Below the pieces are notes generated by a model that worked only from the letters and a program-made list of their open reading frames with translations, was not told where the DNA came from and did not search any database. Below, one piece after another: positions 9,942-19,335 of a DNA stretch of 57,302 nt. How positions within the stretch are numbered: the first letter of the stretch is position 1; each line of letters begins with the position of its first letter. Position numbers and translations under genes: made by a program. Origin of the DNA: an uncultured Bacillota bacterium (lineage in GTDB: Bacteria > Bacillota > Dethiobacteria > DTU022 > UBA8154); the NCBI GenBank assembly GCA_937973635.1, contig CALJJZ010000062.1, forward strand, positions 1 through 57,302, given 5' to 3'.

Positions 9942-10742
9942 TTATATAGCACAAATTATATAGCGCAAATAAATATAGTAAAAAGGCGCTGCAAAGAGAA
10001 GGCTGTCAAAACGGTCCAGGATGCCTCCGTGACCGGGCAACAGATCCCCCGAATCTTTGACACCAACGCTGCGCTTCAGGGCAGATTGGCTTAAGTCGCC
10101 CAGGGCACCACATATACCTACAAGCAAAGCAAGGGCTATTCCCATCTTAAGTTCAAAAATTAGCTTTGGAAAAAGATAGACCATCACAACAGCAGCCAGC
10201 ACCCCGGCAAGGAGACCTGCAATCGTTCCCTCCAGGGTTTTTTTTGGACTTACAGCCGAGGCAAGGGGGATACGGCCAAAACGACTGCCCAAAAGGTAAG
10301 CGAAAATGTCATTACACCAGATAAGAATTAATAAAAAGATAAGATAATAAAAACCATAGGGTAACAGCCGTAGGGCAATTAAAAATGATGTAAGGCCTCC
10401 TGTGTAGACGAACCCCCAAAAAGCAAGGGCAGATTCCCAATATTTAACTCTTGCTGGAAAAAAAACGGGTAATAGGCCAAAAATAGCAAAAAACAGTACT
10501 CCCAAAGAGATAATTAAGGGTGTACTGCCCTGGAATACGGCAAAAAGCAGAAAAGGAATAAGCAAATAGCCCACCCCTTCCACAGGCTTCCACTCTGTTC
10601 CCCGTGTCAGAGAGCTGTATTCTTTAAATCCAAGCAGGGCAATACCCATTACCAGCAGCAAAAACCAGTAATCACCCAAATAAGCGAAGAACAACAGGAC
10701 CGGTATACCGAGCAATGCCGTCAAAGCCCGAGTTCTTAACAT
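9942..10742 (-). CDS. cdsA: Phosphatidate cytidylyltransferase (CDP-diglyceride synthase)
   Basis: CdsA forms CDP-diacylglycerol from phosphatidate and CTP. The 266-residue protein is a polytopic membrane protein with about eight hydrophobic segments. It ends in the family signature 'SQSALKRSVGVKDSGDLLPG' with 'HGGILDRFDS', and has 'SPKKTLEG' upstream. Its start abuts the uppS stop codon (TAG-ATG), so the two are translationally coupled, as in many bacteria. Confidence 0.95.
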   Translation of the reverse strand: MLRTRALTALLGIPVLLFFAYLGDYWFLLLVMGIALLGFKEYSSLTRGTEWKPVEGVGYLLIPFLLFAVFQGSTPLIISLGVLFFAIFGLLPVFFPARVKYWESALAFWGFVYTGGLTSFLIALRLLPYGFYYLIFLLILIWCNDIFAYLLGSRFGRIPLASAVSPKKTLEGTIAGLLAGVLAAVVMVYLFPKLIFELKMGIALALLVGICGALGDLSQSALKRSVGVKDSGDLLPGHGGILDRFDSLLFAAPFYYIYLRYIICAI

Positions 10743-11492
10743 CTACTTCTTGATCCCCCCGAACCTTCGGTCCCTTTTTTGATATTCGAGGATAGCTTCT
10801 AAAAAATGCTCCCGTTTAAAATCAGGCCAGAGCGTTTCTGTAAACCACAGTTCTGTATAAGCCATCTGCCAAAGGAGAAAATTGCTAAGGCGTAACTCGC
10901 CACTGGGTCTAATTAAAAGGTCAGGATCGGGAATACCCCCAGTATAAAGATGATCCGCCAACAACTGTTCATCGATTTGATCTGGTGTTAATTCTCCCCG
11001 TGCTACTTTTGCCGCAATATTTCTAACCGCCTCCAAAATTTCAGCACGTCCTCCATAATTCAAAGCAAAAATAACAATTAAACCTGTGTTATCGCGCGTT
11101 GCTTGAAGGGCATGGCTTACGGCGTTTAGAGTCCGCCTGGGCAAACGGTTATAATTGCCAATTACTTTCACCACTGCATTTTTTTCCATTAGGGCTGGGA
11201 GATCTTTTTGCAGATATTCTTCCGGCAAACTCATAAGGAACCTAACTTCCAAGGGAGGTCTTTTCCAATTTTCAGTAGAAAAAGCGAAAAATGTCATTAT
11301 TTTTATACCGATCTCATCGGCACAATTAATAATCTCACGCAGTGTGTGCAAGCCAGCCTTATGTCCGGCAATACGCGGCAAGCCTCTTTTTTTTGCCCAC
11401 CTGCCGTTACCATCCATAATTACAGCCACATGGGAAGGTACCTGACCTTCTTTTATTTTCCTAAGGTACTCTTCTGCCTTTGCGCTGTTCAT
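10743..11492 (-). CDS. uppS: Undecaprenyl diphosphate synthase (cis-prenyltransferase)
   Basis: UppS makes the C55 lipid carrier for peptidoglycan. The active-site 'VIMDGNGRWAKKRG' motif (Asp27), 'GHKAGL', 'FAFSTENW' and the C-terminal 'DLLIRPSGELRLSNFLLWQ' are all present. A TTG at 11513 opens the frame, but GGGGG placed seven bases before the ATG at 11492 favours the shorter, typical 249-residue form. Confidence 0.95.
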   Translation of the reverse strand: MNSAKAEEYLRKIKEGQVPSHVAVIMDGNGRWAKKRGLPRIAGHKAGLHTLREIINCADEIGIKIMTFFAFSTENWKRPPLEVRFLMSLPEEYLQKDLPALMEKNAVVKVIGNYNRLPRRTLNAVSHALQATRDNTGLIVIFALNYGGRAEILEAVRNIAAKVARGELTPDQIDEQLLADHLYTGGIPDPDLLIRPSGELRLSNFLLWQMAYTELWFTETLWPDFKREHFLEAILEYQKRDRRFGGIKK

Positions 11493-11601
11493 AGCAAACC
11501 CCCGTATACTCAAGGTCTTGCAACTTTACCTAAAGGTTGATCTCAAAACACAAATCGACCCCCATCTCCGGGGGTACGGATAGCCGCAAGCCTTTGACGG
11601 C

Positions 11602-11880
11602 TTAATAATCTTCCTGGAACAGGGCTGCAACCTCTCTGGCAACAACCAACTCTACCATCCGGTCTTGATTATTTATCGTTTTTTGCCGTATTACCCGTAA
11701 TACTGCTGCTTCTGTAATAAACTCTGCCTTCCTTCTTGTTGCAGGGCGAACAGGGATTGTTTCCTTAACTAAAAATGGTATACCAACCTGAGTGAGCTTT
11801 CGCTGAGCCAGCTCCAGCTTAAAGCCGATTAAATCAGGTACATTACCTTTGACCTTACCTTCATTCTCCAGTTTTTTCAT
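11602..11880 (-). CDS. Small PASTA-domain-like protein of unknown function
   Basis: The 92-residue product has one PASTA-like unit: 'VPDLIGFKLELAQRKLTQVGI' followed by a segment ending in 'RMVELVVAR', the usual beta-strand closure. PASTA units are normally in penicillin-binding proteins or Ser/Thr kinases outside the membrane, but no signal peptide or membrane anchor is visible here. It sits between frr and uppS, near cell-wall lipid carrier synthesis, and is probably part of the same transcript. The function is unknown. Confidence 0.7.
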   Translation of the reverse strand: MKKLENEGKVKGNVPDLIGFKLELAQRKLTQVGIPFLVKETIPVRPATRRKAEFITEAAVLRVIRQKTINNQDRMVELVVAREVAALFQEDY

Positions 11881-11923
11881 TTTTAACTCCAGATAACTTA
11901 CCTAAGTTTAAAGAAAGTAGTTT

Positions 11924-12477
11924 TTATACTTCCATGATCTCTTTTTCTTTATTTGCAAGCTGCTGATCAAGCTCCTCGATCTTTTTATTTGTTGCTTCCT
12001 GTACCTCATCCTGTAAGGTACGTCGTTCATCTTCGGTAATATTACCTTGTTTTTCACTGTTTTTAAGCAATTCATTGGCTTCCCGGCGAATGTTACGGAT
12101 AGCGACCCGTCCTTCTTCCGCTTTTTTGCGGATTAATTTAACAAGTTCCTTTCTTCTTTCCTCCGTAAGTTGAGGTATGCTGAGTCTAATCACAGTGCCA
12201 TCATTATTTGGGGTTAAGCCCAAATCAGACTTAAGAATGGCCCTTTCTATGTCTGCCAAAATGTTTTTATCCCATGGTTGTATTACCAGCAACCTGGGCT
12301 CAGGGGCAGTAATTGTCGCCAGCTGATTAAGGGGTGTCGGTGTGTTATAATAGTCAACCTGCACTTTGTCCAGCAAAGAAGGAACAGCCCGCCCGGCTCG
12401 CAGCGTGGAGAGCTCCTTTTTAAAGGCTTCCACGGTTTTTTCCATTTTTCTCTCTGTTTCTTTAAGAATCTCATCCA

Positions 12478-12478
<1 letters not shown>
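11924..12478 (-). CDS. frr: Ribosome recycling factor
   Basis: RRF splits post-termination ribosomes together with EF-G. The 184-residue protein has the usual three-helix bundle pattern, including 'LSTLRAGRA', 'YYNTPTPLNQLA', 'IQPWDKN' and 'RVAIRNIRREAN'. The ATG shares one base with the pyrH stop codon (TAATG), giving translational coupling, the standard pyrH-frr arrangement. Confidence 0.96.
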
Positions 12479-13206
<728 letters not shown>

Positions 13207-13276
13207 CTATTACCTCCACAAAATGCCTGTGCTAGGATAATTCCTGTTATGCATTTTAACCCCAGGCTAATTAAAC

Positions 13277-13305
13277 AATACATTTATTCACCATTGCTGC
13301 GTCAA
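13277..13305 (-). promoter_or_regulatory. Sigma-A-like promoter for pyrH-frr
   Basis: TTGACG (13305-13300) and TGTATT (13282-13277) on the minus strand are 17 bases apart. Downstream, a 7-bp arm AAAATGC/GCATTTT enclosing an inner AGGA/TCCT pair (13216-13255) could fold in the ~65-base leader. The promoter is needed because the usual upstream tsf is displaced. Confidence 0.5.
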
Positions 13306-13331
13306 ATCCTGCCTAAATTAAAACATAAGTT

Positions 13332-15044
13332 CTATTCCACTCCAATCAGATAGTAATATAGCGGTTGCCCTCCGCAATAAAGTTCTATCTCAAGATCAGG
13401 AAACTCTGCTTTAAGTCTTTCAGCAAGTATCTCCGCATCGTCTTCTGTTATTCCCTCTCCATAAAATAAGGTAATGATTTGTTCATCCTCGGTAATTACG
13501 GCATGCAATAATTTCAGCACGGTCTCTTCTACAGTAAGTCCGCTAAAAAGGAGCGATCCTTCAGCCAGCCCAATAATGTCACCTTTCTTCACAGATATGC
13601 CACTAACCTTGGCATCACGTGTGGCATAGGTTACTTCCAAAGTCTTTACTTGTCTGGACCGAAGACACATCTCTACAAAATTTTCTTCCAGAGATCTCCT
13701 GTGGTCCAGGGCAGTCATAGAGGCCAATCCCTGCAGCATACTGTGCGCGTCAACAACGTAAACTTCTTTATCTACCAGCTTTGCCGCCTGCTCCGCTGCA
13801 AACTGGACATTGCTGTTATTGGGCAAGAGTATAATTTTTTCGGCATTTACCTCCATCATGGCATCCACAATGTCTTTTACCGGCGGGTTCATGCTCTGTC
13901 CTCCCAATACAATCTTATCCGCACCCATGCTTAAAAAAACCGAAGCAAAACCCGAGCCGGCGGCAACGGCAATTACACCTCTCTCCTTCTTTGGCAAACC
14001 TTCGACAATCTTTCGGGCTTCAACTGCATCCTTTTCGTCAACCTGAGGCCTGTTGCTGCTCCACAGGCTGTTATTAAACTGGTCGATCATGTTATCTATC
14101 TTAATATTATGGAGCGTGCCGTAACCAATACAAGTTTCCAGAACCCTTCCGGGGTTGGCTGCATGGATATGAACCTTGATAGCTTCTTCGTCACCGGCCA
14201 CCAACAGTGAAACCCCCAGATCTTCCAGGGCTTCACGCAAGGAACGTAACAAAAGGCCGCTGCCCTTGACAATAAGCTCGGTGCAATAGGGGTATCTGTC
14301 ATCAAAACTATCCTCAAGATTTACGGTTTTCGGCAAGCCTTCCGCTTCTAACGTCTTCCCCCGGTCAAAATCCCCCCTGGAAGCTTCCCGTTTATTGCCT
14401 GTTAAACGATGACCGGACATACTCTTCAGGCAACCTTCGAGGAAAACGATCAGCCCAAGGCCGCCGGCATCAACAACCCCTGCTTCTTTAAGTACAGGCA
14501 ACAAATCAGGGGTTCGTTCAAGGGCTTTTTTCCCGCTTGCAATGGCTACATCTAACAGTTCTGCCATATTAATGCTTTTGTTGATTGCCTCCCGGCTTCC
14601 CCTGGCTATTTCCCTGGCAACAGTCAGGATAGTTCCCTCCACGGGACGGGAAACAGCTTTATATGCATAAACTATACCATATTGAAAGGCACGCCTCAGC
14701 TCAGAGAGGCCGGCTGTTTCTTTGCCTGAAAGACCTCTGGCAATACCCTGAAGCAGTTGGGAAAGAATAACCCCGGAATTGCCCCGCGCCCCCATTAAAG
14801 AATTTCTGGCAGCTATTCTGGCAATTTCACCAACAGGCAAGTCCGAGGGGAGTTCCATAAGATTGGCTGAAGCCGCCTGCAGCGTAAGGGCCATATTGGT
14901 TCCCGTGTCTCCATCGGGCACAGGGAATACGTTCAAGGCATTAATAACTTCTTTATGCTGCTCAAAATGTTCTGTGGCCTCAAGGAACATTGCCCGCAGG
15001 TCACCGCCTCCAAGCAACAGCCCTGGATTATCGTTACCAGACAT
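13332..15044 (-). CDS. fakA: Fatty acid kinase catalytic subunit FakA (DhaL + DegV-like)
   Basis: FakA phosphorylates fatty acids bound to FakB, feeding exogenous acyl chains into phospholipid synthesis. The N-terminal DhaL domain has the ATP/Mg motif 'NVFPVPDGDTGTNM' and 'GARGNSGVILSQLL'; the C-terminal half is the YloV-type domain with 'ILLPNNSNV' and 'LFYGEGITEDDAE'. The length (570) fits YloV. A GTG at 15053 is possible, but GGTGGAG spacing favours the ATG at 15044. A FakB gene lies immediately upstream. Confidence 0.9.
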   Translation of the reverse strand: MSGNDNPGLLLGGGDLRAMFLEATEHFEQHKEVINALNVFPVPDGDTGTNMALTLQAASANLMELPSDLPVGEIARIAARNSLMGARGNSGVILSQLLQGIARGLSGKETAGLSELRRAFQYGIVYAYKAVSRPVEGTILTVAREIARGSREAINKSINMAELLDVAIASGKKALERTPDLLPVLKEAGVVDAGGLGLIVFLEGCLKSMSGHRLTGNKREASRGDFDRGKTLEAEGLPKTVNLEDSFDDRYPYCTELIVKGSGLLLRSLREALEDLGVSLLVAGDEEAIKVHIHAANPGRVLETCIGYGTLHNIKIDNMIDQFNNSLWSSNRPQVDEKDAVEARKIVEGLPKKERGVIAVAAGSGFASVFLSMGADKIVLGGQSMNPPVKDIVDAMMEVNAEKIILLPNNSNVQFAAEQAAKLVDKEVYVVDAHSMLQGLASMTALDHRRSLEENFVEMCLRSRQVKTLEVTYATRDAKVSGISVKKGDIIGLAEGSLLFSGLTVEETVLKLLHAVITEDEQIITLFYGEGITEDDAEILAERLKAEFPDLEIELYCGGQPLYYYLIGVE

Positions 15045-15071
15045 GATCTCCACTCCACCATCAATTATTTA

Positions 15072-15905
15072 TTACTGCGCATAAAAACAAATACCAACCA
15101 CCCCCGGCCCGGTATGCGTGCCGATAACAGGGCTTAATTCATGAACGGTGATTACCGCTTCAGGGAACCGCTCATTTACCATACGGGCAAGGGTTTCCAC
15201 AGTAGGGCCTGCCTCTGCATGAACGAGCATCACCGGGAAAGGGCCTTCAGTGGGAGGGACTTCATTTACTATCCTTTCGAGGGCTTTTTTCATCGTCCTT
15301 ACTTTATCATAGGAATCTACTTTGCCGTTATTAAGATAAAGTACCGGTTTTACTTTTAATAAGGTCCCCAAAAGGGCCTGCGCTCCACCTATACGGCCAC
15401 CCTTTTTTAAGTATTCCAGAGTATCAGGCACAAAAAAGATACGCAAGCGGCGCTTTTTATCTTCAACAAGGGCGACAATCTCTTCTTTTGTTTTTCCCTG
15501 AGCTGCAGCTTCAGCCGCCTCAACGACCAACCTGGCCAAACCTGCGGAAGTTAAAATAGAATCAACCACAGCAATACGTTTGGCATCCACTGCCTTGGCA
15601 GCATTAATCGCGCTATCGTAGGTCCCGCTGATACCAGAGGAAATAACAATAGTAACAATATCATTATCTTCTTCTATTATTTTTTCAAAAACTTTTGCGA
15701 AATCCCCGGGGGAAGGTTGAGAAGTAAAAGGCAATTTTGCCGACCGCTTCATTTTTTCAAAAAACTCAGCATTGGGAATTGAGCCGTCAGGAATAACCTC
15801 ATCTTCAAAATTAACATATAAAGGAACTACCGCAATATTATATTTTTCCAGAGTTTCCTTATCCAAAAAAGCAGTTGAATCGGTAACAATACGAACCGTC
15901 ATCAT
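15072..15905 (-). CDS. fakB: DegV family fatty-acid-binding protein (FakB)
   Basis: The 277-residue DegV-fold protein shows 'IVTDSTAFL' at the start, 'TSQPSPGDF', 'SSGISGTYDSA', 'LKKGGRIGG' and the C-terminal 'IGTHTGPGVVGI' that contacts the bound acyl chain in the family. FakB presents the fatty acid to FakA, encoded 18 bases downstream, so the pair forms a fatty acid kinase. Which acyl chains are preferred cannot be told from sequence. Confidence 0.88.
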   Translation of the reverse strand: MMTVRIVTDSTAFLDKETLEKYNIAVVPLYVNFEDEVIPDGSIPNAEFFEKMKRSAKLPFTSQPSPGDFAKVFEKIIEEDNDIVTIVISSGISGTYDSAINAAKAVDAKRIAVVDSILTSAGLARLVVEAAEAAAQGKTKEEIVALVEDKKRRLRIFFVPDTLEYLKKGGRIGGAQALLGTLLKVKPVLYLNNGKVDSYDKVRTMKKALERIVNEVPPTEGPFPVMLVHAEAGPTVETLARMVNERFPEAVITVHELSPVIGTHTGPGVVGICFYAQ

Positions 15906-16004
15906 CTTCCCTCCCTTGTTGGTATTGCATTTTAATTCGTCGTTTTAACGGTTAATACCTTCTTTTGCCGTCCAAAATATGGCTAAATAAATAAATATTC
16001 CTAA

Positions 16005-16406
16005 TTATTGTTCATTATTGGTCCTGCTTTTTCTATAACCCAAACCCTGAAAAACGGCAATTATTTCATTATTATCATCTTTAACAGAAATATGGTAAGT
16101 TCCAAGTCTGGGAGAAAGACCTACCTCCTCAGCTTCTGCAATTAAGGTCCCTTCTTTGACGGCCCTTAAATATGAAATGTTTGCATTAATCGCCACTGTT
16201 ACAACTTTTGAGGTATTGCACGCAATACCGAATGCAAAATCAGCCAGAGCAAAGATGGCGCCACCATGCAGCGTTCCCAGGCCGTTGAGATGAAAGTCTT
16301 GCACTTTCATGGCAACTTTAGCCTTCCCCGGAGATACTTCCAGAATCTCCATACCAAGATGACGGGCAAACCGGTCCACCCCGTAATGATCGCTCAATAC
16401 TTGCAT
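16005..16406 (-). CDS. PaaI-type hotdog thioesterase
   Basis: The ~133-residue protein has the hotdog thioesterase pattern: 'NGLGTLHGGAIFALADFAFG', containing the HGG..AD motif of PaaI/YbgC-like acyl-CoA thioesterases, then 'NANISYLRAVKEGTLIAEA'. It probably hydrolyses aromatic or alicyclic acyl-CoAs and may release trapped CoA. GGGAGG eight bases upstream supports the ATG at 16406 over a GTG at 16412. A terminator separates it from had, so it may have its own control. Its position at the island's left end suggests a catabolic role, which is inference. Confidence 0.85.
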   Translation of the reverse strand: MQVLSDHYGVDRFARHLGMEILEVSPGKAKVAMKVQDFHLNGLGTLHGGAIFALADFAFGIACNTSKVVTVAINANISYLRAVKEGTLIAEAEEVGLSPRLGTYHISVKDDNNEIIAVFQGLGYRKSRTNNEQ

Positions 16407-16437
16407 ATTCACGACCTCCCGTAAAAAAATCCTTATA

Positions 16438-16468
16438 AAAAAGCCCCGGCTTAAAACCAGGGCTTTTT
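16438..16468 (-). terminator. Intrinsic terminator after had
   Basis: The inverted repeat AAAAAGCCC..GG / CC..GGGCTTTTT (16438-16449 and 16457-16468, one mismatch) ends in a T-run on either strand. It lies 20 bases past the had stop codon, closing the dch-had transcript. Confidence 0.85.
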
Positions 16469-16489
16469 AGTCTGCCATTGAACACTTGT

Positions 16490-17554
16490 TTAAAAGTCGG
16501 GAGTAAGCACGACCCTTTTCATTAACTGGCCGGAATGGGATTCCTTAAATGCCTGTTCAATCTGGCTCATAGGCCGCAGCTCTACAAATGGCTCAACTTT
16601 AATTTTCCCATCTTCAATCATCTGCACAACATCTTTGTAGTATTTAGGCAAGCAGCCCCATGTGCCTATTATCTCGGCGTCAAAGGCCATCAGACGGGAC
16701 AACATATATTCCGTTTTTTGCATACCATAACCCACAACAATGAGTTTACCTACAAAAGACAACAATTCCAGCGCAAGTTCCTGACCAGCCTTGGAGCCGG
16801 TGCATTCAAAGATTTTCCAGCCGTAGTTGGGGAGCTTTTTCTCCTTGCTGTAATTACGGAAAGCATCCCTGACATCCTTTAAGCTCTTATCGAGGGTGCT
16901 AATAGCATAGGTAGCACCAAATTCCAGGGAACGGTTCAGCTTTTCCTGGTTGCGGGCAATGGCTATTACCTCTTTTGCCCCCAGGGCCGCTGCAATCTGT
17001 GTCATATAAACGCCGATGCCGCCGGTAGCACCAATTACCACTACCAGATCCCCTTCTTTAAGGTCGGCCCGCATAGCAGCCTGGTAAGGAGAAGTAATAG
17101 CGTCTGCTACCACAGAGAGAACCTCAAGGGGGAGTTCTCTTTTTTCCACAACCGTAAGATCAGCGGCAGGAACCGGAATATGGGTGGCAAATCCCCCGTA
17201 GGGCCCCATACTGTTCCCCGGCATCTTTTGTTTCAGACAGCGGTTGCCCCTGCCAGAGGCGCAGATATCACAATTGTTGCAGGGCATAACTGCGGGAATG
17301 ATCACTTCTTTCCCTAACAGCTTCTCGTCGCCGGCAACTACACGACCACTGATTTCATGGCCCAAAGTTAAGGGAAGAGGGCTAACTGTAGGAACCCCGT
17401 CATAAAAATAGCCTACATCTGTATGACACACGCCGCATCCAGCCACTTCCACCAGCACTTCCCCAGGTTGCAATTCCGGCACATCAATGCTGACCTTCGC
17501 CAGTTTGCCCGGCTCTACCATCTGCCATGCTTGAATCTTATCCGGTACTCCCAT
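16490..17554 (-). CDS. had: 6-hydroxycyclohex-1-ene-1-carbonyl-CoA dehydrogenase (Had)
   Basis: Had oxidises 6-hydroxycyclohex-1-ene-1-carbonyl-CoA to the 6-oxo compound with NAD in the benzoyl-CoA pathway. It is a zinc-dependent medium-chain dehydrogenase: catalytic-zinc residues Cys43, His66 and Glu67, structural-zinc Cys92/95/98/106, and the NAD loop GATGGIG (175-181). The 'HTDVGYFYDGV' and 'MPGNSMGPYGGFATHI' segments resemble Had proteins more than ordinary alcohol dehydrogenases. It lies 22 bases after dch, its pathway predecessor, which supports the specific call. Confidence 0.88.
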   Translation of the reverse strand: MGVPDKIQAWQMVEPGKLAKVSIDVPELQPGEVLVEVAGCGVCHTDVGYFYDGVPTVSPLPLTLGHEISGRVVAGDEKLLGKEVIIPAVMPCNNCDICASGRGNRCLKQKMPGNSMGPYGGFATHIPVPAADLTVVEKRELPLEVLSVVADAITSPYQAAMRADLKEGDLVVVIGATGGIGVYMTQIAAALGAKEVIAIARNQEKLNRSLEFGATYAISTLDKSLKDVRDAFRNYSKEKKLPNYGWKIFECTGSKAGQELALELLSFVGKLIVVGYGMQKTEYMLSRLMAFDAEIIGTWGCLPKYYKDVVQMIEDGKIKVEPFVELRPMSQIEQAFKESHSGQLMKRVVLTPDF

Positions 17555-17576
17555 ACTCTTACCTCCTGCTCATATT

Positions 17577-18341
17577 TTATTTGCCTTCCCAAACGGGAGG
17601 GCGTTTCTCCAGGAATGCCTGCAATCCTTCTATAGCGTCTTTTGTTTTCATTAATTCTTTAAGATAGATCTGATCAATGACTTTCATCCCACTCGCAAAA
17701 TCTTTACCCAGCCCGGCTCTGGCGGCCTTTTTCGTCATAGCCAGTACTACGGGGCTCAGACTGCTAAACTTCTTAATAAACTGCTCTGCTCCTTCGGAGA
17801 ATCCTTCGGCCGGAAGCACTTTATTCACCAGGCCCATCTGCTCGGCCTGTGCAGCACCAATTACATCTCCGCTAAGTAACAACTCCATTGCCTTGGGCCA
17901 AGAGAGAAGCCGGGGGAGCATATAGCAGGCAAGGGGAGGAAATACTCCTACCTGGATTTCCGGCTGGCCCAGTTTGGCTTTTTCAGAGGCAACCACCAGA
18001 TCACAGAAAAGGACCAGCTCGTAACCTCCCCCCAGAGCGGCACCATTTACTACAGCGACAATAGGCTTTTCGATCTCATACATTACTTCAAAAATCCCAT
18101 CAAATACTTCAATCATCCTGTCCACTTTATCCGCGGTGTGATCAAGGACATCCACCCCGGCAGAAAAAGCTTTGCCCTCAGCATCCAGCACTACCAGCGA
18201 ACCCGTTTCTTGTCCAGCCCACTTAAAGGCAGAAATGAGTTCTTCCATCATGGGAATGGTAAGTACATTTAGAGGAGGACGATTTAGCGTAACTCTGATG
18301 ATGCCGTTTTCGTTGCTGGTTTTAACAAACTCGTAAGACAT
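17577..18341 (-). CDS. dch: Cyclohexa-1,5-diene-1-carbonyl-CoA hydratase (Dch)
   Basis: Dch adds water to the dienoyl-CoA made by benzoyl-CoA reductase, giving the Had substrate. The 254-residue crotonase-fold protein has the N-terminal 'RPPLNVLTIPMMEEL' typical of Dch, the oxyanion-hole segments 'FSAGVDV' and 'NGAALGGGYELVLFCD', and 'GQPEIQVGVFPPLA'. The context between the reductase ATPase genes and had makes Dch much more likely than a general enoyl-CoA hydratase. Confidence 0.87.
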   Translation of the reverse strand: MSYEFVKTSNENGIIRVTLNRPPLNVLTIPMMEELISAFKWAGQETGSLVVLDAEGKAFSAGVDVLDHTADKVDRMIEVFDGIFEVMYEIEKPIVAVVNGAALGGGYELVLFCDLVVASEKAKLGQPEIQVGVFPPLACYMLPRLLSWPKAMELLLSGDVIGAAQAEQMGLVNKVLPAEGFSEGAEQFIKKFSSLSPVVLAMTKKAARAGLGKDFASGMKVIDQIYLKELMKTKDAIEGLQAFLEKRPPVWEGK

Positions 18342-18456
18342 TTTTTTCCCCCTTCCTTCAATTTAGAGGCCTTTATTTTAAATACAACGTAAAAGGCCAA
18401 TATCCTCTTTTTATGACACAATTAGTTATTTTATTGTCTGCTTCTACTTTAAGACT

Positions 18457-19335
18457 TTAGGCCTGCTGTTTTGTTTCCGCCAGAGCCAGGGCAAAAAGCG
18501 CAGCCCCAATTGCTCCGGCCAGCTGCGTATCCATATCTGTTTTGAGTGCTTTAACTCCAAGCTTTTTCTCCAGACGGCTGACGATGCCTACGTTTTTGGC
18601 AATACCACCTGTAACAGCAAAGTCTTCCACCAGTCCCACACGTTCCAGCAATGAGACAAGGCGATTCACCGTTGCGGCAAAGTAAGCTGCCAGAACTTTT
18701 TCCACGGACCAGCCCGCACGTAACAGTCCCAGAGCTTCTGTTTTGGCAAAGACAACGCAAGTATTGCTGACCGGCTCTGGCTCTTCATCCACCAGCAAAG
18801 AACGCTCTCCCATTTCTTCAATAGGGACACCAAGTAAGCTGCAGAAGGCTTCGAGGCCACGGCCTGTGCCCGCAGCACATTTGTCATTCATTAAAAAAGA
18901 AAGAACCTTACCTTTTTCATCACAACGAATAACTTTGCAATCCTGGCCACCCATATCCAGAATAGTCCGTACTGTAGGACCGTACATAAAATTGGCCCCG
19001 CGGGCATGACAGGCTATTTCTGTGACTGCCTTGTCAGCAAAAGGAACATTCACACGGCCATAGCCCGTACCAACGGTGTAATGAATATTTTCAAGGACCA
19101 TGCCCGTACCCTGCATAGCCCAGTTTATAACATTTAAAGCGCTGTTGGGACTGTCCGAACCGGTACGCATACTGGCAAAAGCAAATATTTTTCCATCACA
19201 CATAATTACAGCCTGTGAACTGACAGAACCTATATCCACTCCGGCTGTGATCACAGCAGCATTTTCCCAGTTAACCTCGGAATTTTCCCAGCGATATTCT
19301 TTCCACTTCCAGCACTCCTTCGCTCCGTTCATCAT
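18457..19335 (-). CDS. bzdQ: Benzoyl-CoA reductase ATPase/activase subunit, BzdQ/BcrA-like
   Basis: This is an ASKHA ATPase of the BadF/BadG/BcrA/BcrD family that couples ATP hydrolysis to low-potential electron transfer into the ring-reducing subunits. Visible motifs are 'AGVDIGSVSSQAVI' (31-44), 'DMGGQDCKVI' (127-136), 'CAAGTGR' (Cys153) and 'CVVFAKTE' (Cys193). The two cysteines should hold half of a [4Fe-4S] cluster shared with the partner. Both ATPase subunits here are short (about 260-290 residues), as in the Azoarcus Bzd enzyme rather than the longer Thauera BcrA. It overlaps the partner gene by an ATGA junction. The letter assignment is tentative. Confidence 0.82.
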   Translation of the reverse strand: MMNGAKECWKWKEYRWENSEVNWENAAVITAGVDIGSVSSQAVIMCDGKIFAFASMRTGSDSPNSALNVINWAMQGTGMVLENIHYTVGTGYGRVNVPFADKAVTEIACHARGANFMYGPTVRTILDMGGQDCKVIRCDEKGKVLSFLMNDKCAAGTGRGLEAFCSLLGVPIEEMGERSLLVDEEPEPVSNTCVVFAKTEALGLLRAGWSVEKVLAAYFAATVNRLVSLLERVGLVEDFAVTGGIAKNVGIVSRLEKKLGVKALKTDMDTQLAGAIGAALFALALAETKQQA

